Shown here piece by piece: positions 13,621 to 26,490 of a stretch of DNA of 64,000 nt; position 1 is the first letter of the stretch, and each line of letters opens with the position of its first letter. This DNA comes from Dama dama (lineage: Eukaryota > Chordata > Mammalia > Artiodactyla > Cervidae). A program made the translations under genes and the position numbers. Below the pieces are notes generated by a model. That model saw only the letters and a program-made list of their open reading frames with translations. It had not been told where the DNA came from and ran no database searches. The stretch is taken from contig NW_026870888.1 of NCBI RefSeq assembly GCF_033118175.1, forward strand, positions 2,418,001 through 2,482,000, in the 5' to 3' direction.

Positions 13621-16600
13621 GCTCCTCGTATTTTTCACAGCTTTTCATTCTCCTCGTATTTTTCAGACCTTTTCATGCTCCTCGTATTTTTCACACATTT
13701 TCATGCTCTTCGTGTTTTTCACACCTATTCATGCTCCTTATGTTTTTAACACCTTTTCATGCTCCCTATATTTTTCACACCTTGTCAGGCTCCTCATATT
13801 TTTGAGACCTTTTCATGTTCTTCGTGTTTTCACACCTTTTCAAGCTCTTTGTATTTTTCACACTTTTTCGTGCTCTTCATATTGTTCACACCTTTTCATG
13901 CTCCAAGTATTTTTTAGACCTTCTCATGCTCCTCGTGTTTTTCAGAACTTTTCATGCTTCTCGTATTTTTCAGACCTTTTCATGCTCCTCGTATTTTTCA
14001 GACCTTTTCATGCTCCTCATATTTTTCAGACCTTTTCATGCTCCTCGTGTTTTGCAGACCTTTTCATGCTCCTCGTATTTTTCAGACCTTTTCATGCTCC
14101 TCGTATTTTTGACACCTATTCATGCTCCTCATATTTTTCAGAACTTTTCATGCTCCTGGTATTTTTCAGACCTTTTCATGCTCCTCGTATTTTTCAGACC
14201 TTTTCATTCCCCTCCTATTTTCAGACCTTTTTTGCTCCTCATATTTTTCATACCATTTCATGCTACTCATATTTTTCACATCTTTTCATGCTCCTCATAT
14301 TTTTGACACCCTTTAAAGGTCTTCATATTTTTCACACCGTTTCATGCTCTTTATATTTTCACACCATTTCATGTTGCTCGTATTTTTCAGACCTTTTCAT
14401 GCTCCTACTATTTTTCCTACCTTTTCATGCTTCTCGTATTTTTCTCACATTTCCTTTCTCATCGTATTTTTCACACCTTTTCATGCTCCTCGTATTTTTC
14501 ACACCTTTAATGCTCCTCGTATTTTTCACACCTTTACATGCTCTTCGTGTTTTTCAAACCTTTTAATGCTCTTCGAATTTTTCACACATTTTCATGCACT
14601 TCGTGTTTTCCACATTTTTTCATGCTGCTCGTGTTTTTCACACCGTTTCATGCTCCTCATATTTTTAACACCGTTTCATGCTCTTCATATTTTCACACCG
14701 TTTCATGCTCCTCGTATTTTTCACACCTTTTCATGCTCCTCGTATTTTTCACACCCTTTCATGCTCCTTGTGTTTTTCAGACCTTTTCATGCTCTTCGTA
14801 TTTTTCACAGCATTTCATGCTTTCGCATTTTTCACACCATTGCATGCTCCTCGTATTTTTCACACCTTTTCATGCACTTCGTATTTTTCAAACCTTTTCA
14901 TTCTCTTTGTATTTTTCACAACTTTTCATGCATTTCATAATTTTTCAGACCTTTTCATGGTCTTCGTAGATTTCACACCAGTCATGCTCTTCGTATTTTT
15001 CACACCTTTTCAAGCTCTTCGTACTTTTCAAACCGTTTCTTGCTCCTCATATTTTTCACAACTTTTCATGCTCTTCATATTTTTTACATATTTCATGCTC
15101 CTCATATTTTTCATACCATTTCATGCTCCTCATATTTTTCATATCTTTTCATGCTCCTCATATTTTTGACACCTTTTAAAGGTCTTCATATTTTTCACAC
15201 CGTTTCATGCCCTTTATATTTTCACACCGTTTCATGTTCCTCGTATTTTTCAGACCTTTTCATGCTCCTACTAGTTTTCCCACCTTTTCATGCTCCTTGT
15301 GTTTTTAGCACATTTTCTTTCTCATCGTATTTTTCACACCTTTTCATGCTCCTCGTATTTTTCACACCTTTAATGCTCCTCGTATTTTTCACACCTTTAC
15401 ATGCTCTTCGTATTTTTCAAACCTTTTCATGCTCTTCGAATTTTTCACACATTTTCATGCACTTCGTGTTTTCCACATTTTTTCATGCTGCTCGTGTTTT
15501 TCACAACGTTTCATGCTCTTCATATTTTTAACACCGTTTCATGCTCTTCATATTGCTCACACCTTTTCATGCTCCACATATTTTTCAGACCTTTCATGCT
15601 CCTCGTGTTTTTCAGAACTTTTCATGCTCCTCATATTTTTCAGACCTTTTCATGCTCCTCATATTTTTTAGACCTTTTCATGCTCCTCGTGTTTTTCAGA
15701 ACTTTTCATGCTCCTCGTATTTTTCACACCGTTTCATGCTCCTCGTATTTTTCACACCTTTTCATGCACTTTGTATTTTTCAAACCTTTTCATGCTCTTT
15801 GTATTTTTCACAACTTTTCACGCTCTTCATACTTTTCAAACCATTTCATGCTCTTCATATTTTCACATCTTTTCATGCTCTTCATATTTTACACACCGTT
15901 TCATGCTCTTCATATTTTTCACAACTTTTCATGCTCTTCATATTTTTTACATATTTCATGCTTCTCATATTTTTCATACCATTTCATGCTCCTCATATTT
16001 TTCACATCTTTTCATGCTCCTCATATTTTTGACACCTTTTAAAGGTCTTCATATTTTTCACACCGTTTCATGTTCCTCGTATTTTTCAGACCTTTTCATG
16101 CTCCTACTATTTTTCCCACCTTTTCATGCGCCTCGTATTTTTAGCACATTTTCTTTCTCATCGTATTTTTCACACCTTTTCATGCTCTTCATATTTTTCA
16201 CACATTTTCATGCACTTCGTATTTTTCACACCTTTTCATTCTCCTCATATTTTTCAGACCTTTTCATACTCCTCGTATTTGCAGACCTTTTCGTACTCCT
16301 CGTGTTTTTCACACCATTTCATGCTCCTCATATATTTCACAACTTTTCATGCTCTTCATATTATTGACATATTTTAATGCTCCTCATATTTTTCCCATCT
16401 TTTCATGCTCCTCATATTTTTGACACGTTTAAAAGGTCTTCATATTTTTCACACTGTTTCATGATCTTCATATTTTCACACCGTTTCATGCTCTTCAAAT
16501 TTTTTAGACCTTTTCATGCTCCTGTTTTTTCACACCTTTTCATGCTCCTCGCATTTTTCACACCTTTTCATGCTCCTCGTATTTTTCAGACCTTTTCATG

Positions 16601-17549
16601 CTCCTAATATTGTTCACACCTTTTCATGCTTCTCGTATTTTTCGCACATTTTCTTTCTCATCGTATTTTTCACACCTTTTCATGCTCCTTGTATTTTTCA
16701 AACCTTTTCATGCTCCTCGTATTTTTCTGACCTTTACATGCTCCTCATATTTTATAGACCTTTTCATGCTCCTCGTATTTTTCTCACATTTCCTTTCTCA
16801 TCGTATTTTTCACACCTTTTCATGCTCCTCGTATTTTTCACACCTTTAATGCTCCTCGTATTTTTCACACCTTTACATGCTCTTCGTGTTTTTCAAACCT
16901 TTTAATGCTCTTCGAATTTTTCACACATTTTCATGCACTTCGTGTTTTCCACATTTTTTCATGCTGCTCGTGTTTTTCACACCGTTTCATGCTCCTCATA
17001 TTTTTAACACCGTTTCATGCTCTTCATATTTTCACACCGTTTCATGCTCCTCGTATTTTTCACACCTTTTCATGCTCCTCGTATTTTTCACACCCTTTCA
17101 TGCTCCTTGTGTTTTTCAGACCTTTTCATGCTCTTCGTATTTTTCACAGCATTTCATGCTTTCGCATTTTTCACACCATTGCATGCTCCTCGTATTTTTC
17201 ACACCTTTTCATGCACTTCGTATTTTTCAAACCTTTTCATTCTCTTTGTATTTTTCACAACTTTTCATGCATTTCATAATTTTTCAGACCTTTTCATGGT
17301 CTTCGTAGATTTCACACCAGTCATGCTCTTCGTATTTTTCACACCTTTTCAAGCTCTTCATACTTTTCAAACCGTTTCTTGCTCTTCATATTTTTCACAT
17401 ATTTTCATGCTCTAAATATTTTTCACATCTCTTCATGCACTTCATATTTTTCACATCTTTTCATCCTCTTCATATTTTTCACAACATTTCATGCTCTTCA
17501 TATTTTTTACATATTTCTTGCTCCTCATATTTTTCATACCATTTCATGC
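13621..17549 (+). repeat. 3.9-kb tandem duplication, copy 2
   Basis: This copy matches copy 1 at an offset of 3,705 bp up to about 14,480 and at 3,927 bp from about 14,709 to 17,549. The extra 222 bp between those points matches about 12,892-13,121 at an offset of 1,588 bp. It therefore looks copied from another register of the same array and not newly inserted. Confidence 0.87.
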
Positions 17550-20496
17550 TCCTCATATTTTTCATATCTTTTCATGCTCCTCATATTTTTGACACCTTTT
17601 AAAGGTCTTCATATTTTTCACACCGTTTCATGTTCCTCGTATTTTTCAGACCTTTTCATGCTCCTACTAGTTTTCCCACCTTTTCATGCTCCTTGTGTTT
17701 TTAGCAGATTTTCTTTCTCATCGTATTTTTCACACCTTTTCATGCTCCTCGTATTTTTCACACCTTTAATGCTCCTCGTATTTTTCACACCTTTACATGC
17801 TCTTCGTATTTTTCAAACCTTTTCATGCTCTTCGAATTTTTCACACATTTTCATGCACTTCGTGTTTTCCACATTTTTTCATGCTGCTCGTGTTTTTCAC
17901 GTTTCATGCTCTTCATATTTTTAACACCATTTCATGCTCTTCATATTGCTCACACCGTTTCATGTTCCTCGTATTTTTCAGACCTTTTCATGCTCCTACT
18001 AGTTTTCCCACCTTTTCATGCTCCTTGTGTTTTTAGCAGATTTTCTTTCTCATCGTATTTTTCACACCTTTTCATGCTCCTGTTTTTTTCACACCTTTTC
18101 ATGCTCCTCGCATTTTTCACACCTTTTCATGCTCCTCGTATTTTTCAGACCTTTTCGTGCTCCTAATATTGTTCACACCTTTTCATGCTTCTCGTATTTT
18201 TCGCACATTTTCTTTCTCATCGTATTTTTCACACCTTTTCATGCTCCTTGTATTTTTCACACCTTTTCATGCTCTTCGTACTTTTCACACCTTTTCATGC
18301 TCTTCGTATTTTTCCCACCTTGTCATGCCAGTCGTATTTTTTAGAACTTTTCATGGTCCTCGTATATTTCAGACCTTTTCATGCTCCTCGGATTTTTCAC
18401 ATCTTTTCATGCTCCTCGTATTTTACAGACCTTTACATGCTCCTTGTATTGTTCCCACCTTTTCATGCTCTTCGTGTTTTTCAAACCTTTTCATGCTCTT
18501 CGAATTTTTATACATTTTCATGCTCTTCGTGTTTTTCACACATTTTCATGCTCTTCGTGTTTTTTACAATTTTTCATGCTCCTCATATATTTCACACCTT
18601 TTCATGCTCCTCGTATTTTTCACACCTTTTCATGCTCCTCGTATTTTTCTGACCTTTACATGCTCCTCATATTTTATAGACCTTTTCATGCTCCTCGTAT
18701 TTTTCAGATCTTTTCATGGTCCTCGTACTTTCAGACCTTTTTGTGCTCCTCGTATTTTTCACACCTTTTCATGCTTCTCATATATTTAACAACTTTTCAT
18801 GCTCTTCATATTTTTTACATATTTCATGCTCCTCATATTTTTCATACCATTTCATGCTCCTCATATTTTTCATATCTTTTCGTGCTCCTCATATTTTTGA
18901 CACCTTTTAAAGGTCTTCATATTTTTCACACCGTTTCATGCTCTTTATATTTTCACACCGTTTCATGTTCCTCGTATTTTTCACACCTTTTCATGCTCCT
19001 ACTAGTTTTCCCACCTTTTCATGCTCCTTGTGTTTTTAGCAGATTTTCTTTCTCATCGTATTTTTCACACCTTTTCATGCTCCTCGTATTTTTCACACCT
19101 TTAATGCTCCTCGTATTTTTCACACCTTTACATGCTCTTCGTATTTTTCAAACCTTTTCATGCTCTTCGAATTTTTCACACATTTTCATGCACTTCGTGT
19201 TTTCCACATTTTTTCATGCTGCTCGTGTTTTTCACGTTTCATGCTCTTCATATTTTTAACACCGTTTCATGCTCTTCATATTGCTCACACCGTTTCATGT
19301 TCCTCGTATTTTTCAGACCTTTTCATGCTCCTACTAGTTTTCCCACCTTTTCATGCTCCTTGTGTTTTTAGCAGATTTTCTTTCTCATCGTATTTTTCAC
19401 ACCTTTTCATGCTCCTGTTTTTTTCACACCTTTTCATGCTCCTCGCATTTTTCACACCTTTTCATGCTCCTCATATTTTTCAGACCTTTTCATGCTCCTA
19501 ATATTGTTCACACCTTTTCATGCTTCTCGTATTTTTCGCACATTTTCTTTCTCATCGTATTTTTCACACCTTTTCATGCTCCTTGTATTTTTCACACCTT
19601 TTCATGCTCTTCGTACTTTTCACACCTTTTCATGCTCTTCGTATTTTTCCCACCTTGTCATGCTAGTCGTATTTTTTAGAACTTTTCATGGTCCTCGTAT
19701 ATTTCAGACCTTTTCGTGCTCCTCGGATTTTTCACATCTTTTCATGCTCCTCGTATTTTACAGACCTTTTCATGCTCCTTGTATTGTTCCCAGCTTTTCA
19801 TGCTCTTCTTGTTTTTCAAACCTTTTCATGCTCTTCGAATTTTTATACATTTTCATGCTCTTCGTGTTTTTCACACATTTTCATGCTCTTCGTGTTTTTT
19901 ACAATTTTTCATGCTCCTCATATATTTCACACCTTTTCATGCTCCTCGTATTTTTCACACCTTTTCATGCTCCTCGTATTTTTCTGACCTTTACATGCTC
20001 CTCATATTTTATAGACCTTTTCATGCTCCTCGTATTTTTCAGATCTTTTCATGGTCCTCGTACTTTCAGACCTTTTTGTGCTCCTCGTCTTTTTCACACC
20101 TTTTCATGCTTCTCGTATATTTAACAACTTTTCATGCTCTTCATATTTTTGACACATTTTCATGCTCCTCCTATTTTTCATACCGTTTCATGCTCCTTAT
20201 ATTTTTCACATCTTTTCATGGTCCTCATATTTCTGACACGTTTTTAAGGTCTTCATGTTTTTCACACCGTTTCATGCTCTTTATATTTTCACACCGTTTC
20301 ACGCTCCTCACATTTTTTAGACCGTTTCATGCTCCTCATATTTTTCAGACCTTTATATGCTCCTCGTATTTTTCACACCTTTTCATGCTCCTCGTATTTT
20401 ACAGAGCTTTTCATCCTCCTTGTTTTTCTCACACCTTTTAATGCTCTACGTATTTTTCACAACTTTTCATGGTCCTCATATTTTTCAGACCTTTTC
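16182..20496 (+). repeat. 4,315-bp tandem duplication, copy 1
   Basis: The block from about 16,182 recurs at exactly +4,315 bp through to about 20,496/24,811. It includes the 1.3-kb nested pair and all marker units. At 20,497 the sequence jumps back to the state seen at 16,182, which defines the junction. Its left part overlaps copy 2 of the 3.9-kb duplication, so the two amplification events are layered. Confidence 0.9.
17480..20145 (+). repeat. Nested 1.3-kb tandem pair in copy 1
   Basis: Two ~1.3-kb units lie head-to-tail. The offset is 1,308 bp in the first ~120 bp and 1,335 bp afterwards, because the right copy has one additional 27-bp unit (CTTTATATTTTCAC type near 18,940). Both copies carry a 3-bp deletion (TTTTTCACGTTTC at about 17,895 and 19,230) relative to TTTTTCACAACGTTTC near 11,575. 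Confidence 0.87.
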
Positions 20497-23400
20497 ATGC
20501 TCTTCATATTTTTCACACATTTTCATGCACTTCGTAGTTTTCACACCTTTTCATTCTCCTCATATTTTTCAGACCTTTTCATACTCCTCGTATTTGCAGA
20601 CCTTTTCGTACTCCTCGTGTTTTTCACACCATTTCATGCTCCTCATATATTTCACAACTTTTCATGCTCTTCATATTATTGACATATTTTAATGCTCCTC
20701 ATATTTTTCCCATCTTTTCATGCTCCTCATATTTTTGACACGTTTAAAAGGTCTTCATATTTTTCACACTGTTTCATGATCTTCATATTTTCACACCGTT
20801 TCATGCTCTTCAAATTTTTTAGACCTTTTCATGCTCCTGTTTTTTCACACCTTTTCATGCTCCTCGCATTTTTCACACCTTTTCATGCTCCTCGTATTTT
20901 TCAGACCTTTTCATGCTCCTAATATTGTTCACACCTTTTCATGCTTCTCGTATTTTTCGCACATTTTCTTTCTCATCGTATTTTTCACACCTTTTCATGC
21001 TCCTTGTATTTTTCAAACCTTTTCATGCTCCTCGTATTTTTCTGACCTTTACATGCTCCTCATATTTTATAGACCTTTTCATGCTCCTCGTATTTTTCTC
21101 ACATTTCCTTTCTCATCGTATTTTTCACACCTTTTCATGCTCCTCGTATTTTTCACACCTTTAATGCTCCTCGTATTTTTCACACCTTTACATGCTCTTC
21201 GTGTTTTTCAAACCTTTTAATGCTCTTCGAATTTTTCACACATTTTCATGCACTTCGTGTTTTCCACATTTTTTCATGCTGCTCGTGTTTTTCACACCGT
21301 TTCATGCTCCTCATATTTTTAACACCGTTTCATGCTCTTCATATTTTCACACCGTTTCATGCTCCTCGTATTTTTCACACCTTTTCATGCTCCTCGTATT
21401 TTTCACACCCTTTCATGCTCCTTGTGTTTTTCAGACCTTTTCATGCTCTTCGTATTTTTCACAGCATTTCATGCTTTCGCATTTTTCACACCATTGCATG
21501 CTCCTCGTATTTTTCACACCTTTTCATGCACTTCGTATTTTTCAAACCTTTTCATTCTCTTTGTATTTTTCACAACTTTTCATGCATTTCATAATTTTTC
21601 AGACCTTTTCATGGTCTTCGTAGATTTCACACCAGTCATGCTCTTCGTATTTTTCACACCTTTTCAAGCTCTTCATACTTTTCAAACCGTTTCTTGCTCT
21701 TCATATTTTTCACATATTTTCATGCTCTAAATATTTTTCACATCTCTTCATGCGCTTCATATTTTTCACATCTTTTCATCCTCTTCATATTTTTCACAAC
21801 ATTTCATGCTCTTCATATTTTTTACATATTTCATGCTCCTCATATTTTTCATACCATTTCATGCTCCTCATATTTTTCATATCTTTTCATGCTCCTCATA
21901 TTTTTGACACCTTTTAAAGGTCTTCATATTTTTCACACCGTTTCATGTTCCTCGTATTTTTCAGACCTTTTCATGCTCCTACTAGTTTTCCCACCTTTTC
22001 ATGCTCCTTGTGTTTTTAGCAGATTTTCTTTCTCATCGTATTTTTCACACCTTTTCATGCTCCTCGTATTTTTCACACCTTTAATGCTCCTCGTATTTTT
22101 CACACCTTTACATGCTCTTCGTATTTTTCAAACCTTTTCATGCTCTTCGAATTTTTCACACATTTTCATGCACTTCGTGTTTTCCACATTTTTTCATGCT
22201 GCTCGTGTTTTTCACGTTTCATGCTCTTCATATTTTTAACACCGTTTCATGCTCTTCATATTGCTCACACCGTTTCATGTTCCTCGTATTTTTCAGACCT
22301 TTTCATGCTCCTACTAGTTTTCCCACCTTTTCATGCTCCTTGTGTTTTTAGCAGATTTTCTTTCTCATCGTATTTTTCACACCTTTTCATGCTCCTGTTT
22401 TTTTCACACCTTTTCATGCTCCTCGCATTTTTCACACCTTTTCATGCTCCTCGTATTTTTCAGACCTTTTCGTGCTCCTAATATTGTTCACACCTTTTCA
22501 TGCTTCTCGTATTTTTCGCACATTTTCTTTCTCATCGTATTTTTCACACCTTTTCATGCTCCTTGTATTTTTCACACCTTTTCATGCTCTTCGTACTTTT
22601 CACACCTTTTCATGCTCTTCGTATTTTTCCCACCTTGTCATGCCAGTCGTATTTTTTAGAACTTTTCATGGTCCTCGTATATTTCAGACCTTTTCATGCT
22701 CCTCGGATTTTTCACATCTTTTCATGCTCCTCGTATTTTACAGACCTTTACATGCTCCTTGTATTGTTCCCACCTTTTCATGCTCTTCGTGTTTTTCAAA
22801 CCTTTTCATGCTCTTCGAATTTTTATACATTTTCATGCTCTTCGTGTTTTTCACACATTTTCATGCTCTTCGTGTTTTTTACAATTTTTCATGCTCCTCA
22901 TATATTTCACACCTTTTCATGCTCCTCGTATTTTTCACACCTTTTCATGCTCCTCGTATTTTTCTGACCTTTACATGCTCCTCATATTTTATAGACCTTT
23001 TCATGCTCCTCGTATTTTTCAGATCTTTTCATGGTCCTCGTACTTTCAGACCTTTTTGTGCTCCTCGTATTTTTCACACCTTTTCATGCTTCTCATATAT
23101 TTAACAACTTTTCATGCTCTTCATATTTTTTACATATTTCATGCTCCTCATATTTTTCATACCATTTCATGCTCCTCATATTTTTCATATCTTTTCGTGC
23201 TCCTCATATTTTTGACACCTTTTAAAGGTCTTCATATTTTTCACACCGTTTCATGCTCTTTATATTTTCACACCGTTTCATGTTCCTCGTATTTTTCACA
23301 CCTTTTCATGCTCCTACTAGTTTTCCCACCTTTTCATGCTCCTTGTGTTTTTAGCAGATTTTCTTTCTCATCGTATTTTTCACACCTTTTCATGCTCCTC

Positions 23401-24811
23401 GTATTTTTCACACCTTTAATGCTCCTCGTATTTTTCACACCTTTACATGCTCTTCGTATTTTTCAAACCTTTTCATGCTCTTCGAATTTTTCACACATTT
23501 TCATGCACTTCGTGTTTTCCACATTTTTTCATGCTGCTCGTGTTTTTCACGTTTCATGCTCTTCATATTTTTAACACCGTTTCATGCTCTTCATATTGCT
23601 CACACCGTTTCATGTTCCTCGTATTTTTCAGACCTTTTCATGCTCCTACTAGTTTTCCCACCTTTTCATGCTCCTTGTGTTTTTAGCAGATTTTCTTTCT
23701 CATCGTATTTTTCACACCTTTTCATGCTCCTGTTTTTTTCACACCTTTTCATGCTCCTCGCATTTTTCACACCTTTTCATGCTCCTCGTATTTTTCAGAC
23801 CTTTTCGTGCTCCTAATATTGTTCACACCTTTTCATGCTTCTCGTATTTTTCGCACATTTTCTTTCTCATCGTATTTTTCACACCTTTTCATGCTCCTTG
23901 TATTTTTCACACCTTTTCATGCTCTTCGTACTTTTCACACCTTTTCATGCTCTTCGTATTTTTCCCACCTTGTCATGCCAGTCGTATTTTTTAGAACTTT
24001 TCATGGTCCTCGTATATTTCAGACCTTTTCATGCTCCTCGGATTTTTCACATCTTTTCATGCTCCTCGTATTTTACAGACCTTTACATGCTCCTTGTATT
24101 GTTCCCACCTTTTCATGCTCTTCGTGTTTTTCAAACCTTTTCATGCTCTTCGAATTTTTATACATTTTCATGCTCTTCGTGTTTTTCACACATTTTCATG
24201 CTCTTCGTGTTTTTTACAATTTTTCATGCTCCTCATATATTTCACACCTTTTCATGCTCCTCGTATTTTTCACACCTTTTCATGCTCCTCGTATTTTTCT
24301 GACCTTTACATGCTCCTCATATTTTATAGACATTTTCATGCTCCTCGTATTTTTCAGATCTTTTCATGGTCCTCGTACTTTCAGACCTTTTTGTGCTCCT
24401 CGTATTTTTCACACCTTTTCATGCTTCTCGTATATTTAACAACTTTTCATGCTCTTCATATTTTTGACACATTTTCATGCTCCTCCTATTTTTCATACCG
24501 TTTCATGCTCCTTATATTTTTCACATCTTTTCATGGTCCTCATATTTCTGACACGTTTTTAAGGTCTTCATGTTTTTCACACCGTTTCATGCTCTTTATA
24601 TTTTCACACCGTTTCACGCTCCTCACATTTTTTAGACCGTTTCATGCTCCTCATATTTTTCAGACCTTTATATGCTCCTTGTATTTTTCACACCTTTTCA
24701 TGCTCCTCGTATTTTACAGAGCTTTTCATCCTCCTTGTTTTTCTCACACCTTTTAATGCTCTACGTATTTTTCACAACTTTTCATGGTCCTCATATTTTT
24801 CAGACCTTTTC
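20497..24811 (+). repeat. 4,315-bp tandem duplication, copy 2
   Basis: This is a near-identical second copy of 16,182-20,496; only scattered single-base differences were seen by eye. After about 24,811 the sequence leaves the repeat and continues towards the A/B boundary, whereas copy 1 ends by rejoining the start of copy 2. Confidence 0.9.
21795..24460 (+). repeat. Nested 1.3-kb tandem pair in copy 2
   Basis: This is the same nested pair carried by the second 4,315-bp copy, again with 1,308/1,335-bp offsets and the 3-bp deletion at about 22,210 and 23,545. The nested duplication therefore predates the 4,315-bp one. Confidence 0.87.
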
Positions 24812-25600
24812 ATGCTCCTACTATTTTTCACACCTTTTCATTCTCCTCGTATTTTTCACACCTTTAATGCTCCTCGTATATTTCACACCTTTACATGCTC
24901 TTCGTATTTTGCAAACCTTTTCATGCTCTTCGAATTTTTCACACATTTACATGCACTTCGTGTTTTCCACAACTTTTCATGCTGCTCATGTTTTTCACAC
25001 CATTTCATGCTCTTCATATTTTTCAGACCGTTTCATGCTCCTCAAATTTTTCACACCTTTCCTTGCTCCTCGTATTTTTTGTACCTTTTCATGCTCCTGT
25101 ATTTTTCACACTGTTTCATGCTTTTCATGATTTTCACACCTATTCATGCTCCTCGTGCTTTTCACAGCTTTTCATGCTCCTTTTTTTTTTCACATATATT
25201 CATGCTCCTCGTATTTTTCACACCTTTTCATGCTCCTTATATTTTTCACACCTTTTCATGCTCCTCGTATTTTTCACACCTTTTCATGCACTTTATGTTT
25301 TTCCACACCGTTTCCTGCTCCTCCTATTTTTCAGACCGTTTCATGCTCCTCATATTTTTGATACCTTTTGAAGCTCTTCATATTTTTCACACCTTTTCAT
25401 GCTCCTCCTATTTTGCAGACCGTTTCATGCTCCTCCTATTTTTCAGACCTTTTCATGCTCCTCATATTTTTGACACCTTTTGAAGCTCTTAATGTTTTTC
25501 AACATCGTTTCATGCTCCTCCTATTTTTCACACCGTTTCATGCTTCTCATTTTTTGACACCTTTTGAAGCTCTTCATGTTTTTCAACACCGTTACAATGT
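23880..25600 (+). repeat. 5.5-kb-offset duplication across the A/B boundary, left copy
   Basis: This copy matches about 29,370-31,095 at an offset of about 5,498 bp. The match crosses from family A into family B: both copies contain TGTTTTTCCACACCGTTTC (about 25,296 and 30,795) and TTCTCATTTTTTGACACC (25,544 and 31,040). One 113-bp B repeat is missing in this copy relative to the right one. Confidence 0.8.
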
Positions 25601-26490
25601 CCTTCATGTTTTTCAGACCGTTTCATGCTCCTCCTATTTTTGACAGCTTTTGAAGCTCTTCATGTATTTCACACCTTTTCAGGCTCTTCATGTTTTTAAA
25701 CACCACTTCATGCTCCTCCTATTTTTCAGACCGTTTCATGCTCCTCATATATTTCACAGGTTTGGAGCTCTTCATATTTTTCACACCTTTTAGGCCCTGC
25801 ATGTTTTTCAACACAATTTCATGCTCCTTATATTTTCAGACCATTTCATGCTCCTCTTTTTTTTGAGACCGTTTCATGCTCCTCATATTTTTGACAACTT
25901 TTGAAGCTTTTCATATTATTCACACCTTTTCAGGCTCTTCATGTTCTCAACATCGTTTCATGCTCCTCTTATTTTTCAGACCGTTTCATGCTCCTCATAT
26001 TTTTCAGACCGTTACATGCTCCTCATATTTTTGACACATTTTGAAGCTCTAAATGTTTTTCAACACAGTTTCATGCTCCTCCTATTTTACAGATGGTTTC
26101 ATGCTCCTCCTATTTTTCAGACCGTTTCATGCCCCTTATATTTTTGACACCTTTTGAAGCTCTTGATATTTTTCACACCTTTTCAGGCTCTTTATGTTTT
26201 TCATCACCATTTCATGCTACTCCTATATTTCAGACCGTTTCATGCTTCTCATATTTTTGACATCTTTTGAAGCTCTACATATATTTCACACCTTTTCATG
26301 CTCTTCATGTTTTTCAACACCGTTTCATGCGCCTCCTATCTTTCAGACCGTTTCTTGCTCCTCATATTTTTGACACCTTTTGAAGCTCTTCATGTTTTTC
26401 AACACCGTTTCATGCTTCTGATATTTTTCAGAACGTTTCATGCTCCTCATATTTTTTACACCTTTTGAACCTCTTCATATTTTCCACACC
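25366..26490 (+). repeat. Family B island inside family A
   Basis: About 1.1 kb has family B organisation: units starting TTTTGAAGCTCTT, TTTTCAGGCTCTTCATG and CATGCTCCTCCTA, with 29-bp units ending CAACACC. It is degenerate, with units missing. Its left boundary is homologous to the main A/B boundary near 30.86 kb. Its right boundary at 26,490 is abrupt: family A resumes at the state also seen at 2,448, 13,480, 17,407 and 21,722 (CATGCTCTAAATATTTTTC). Confidence 0.85.

Larger units (their letters stand above)
1..25365 (+). repeat. Family A satellite domain, left block
   Basis: This block is made of 28-bp units close to one consensus. The variable core reads CCTCGTA, CTTCGTA, CCTCATA, CTTCATA or CTTTGTA, and the unit end reads CACACC, CAGACC, CAAACC or CACAAC. 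Distinct marker units recur: one with TTTTCTTTCTCATCG, one with a short TTTAATG start, and one with TTTTAAAGGTCTTCAT. There is no fixed short higher-order period. Instead, segments of 0.5 to 4.3 kb containing the same ordered variants are repeated almost exactly, which points to recent segmental amplification. No gene is present. Confidence 0.93.
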
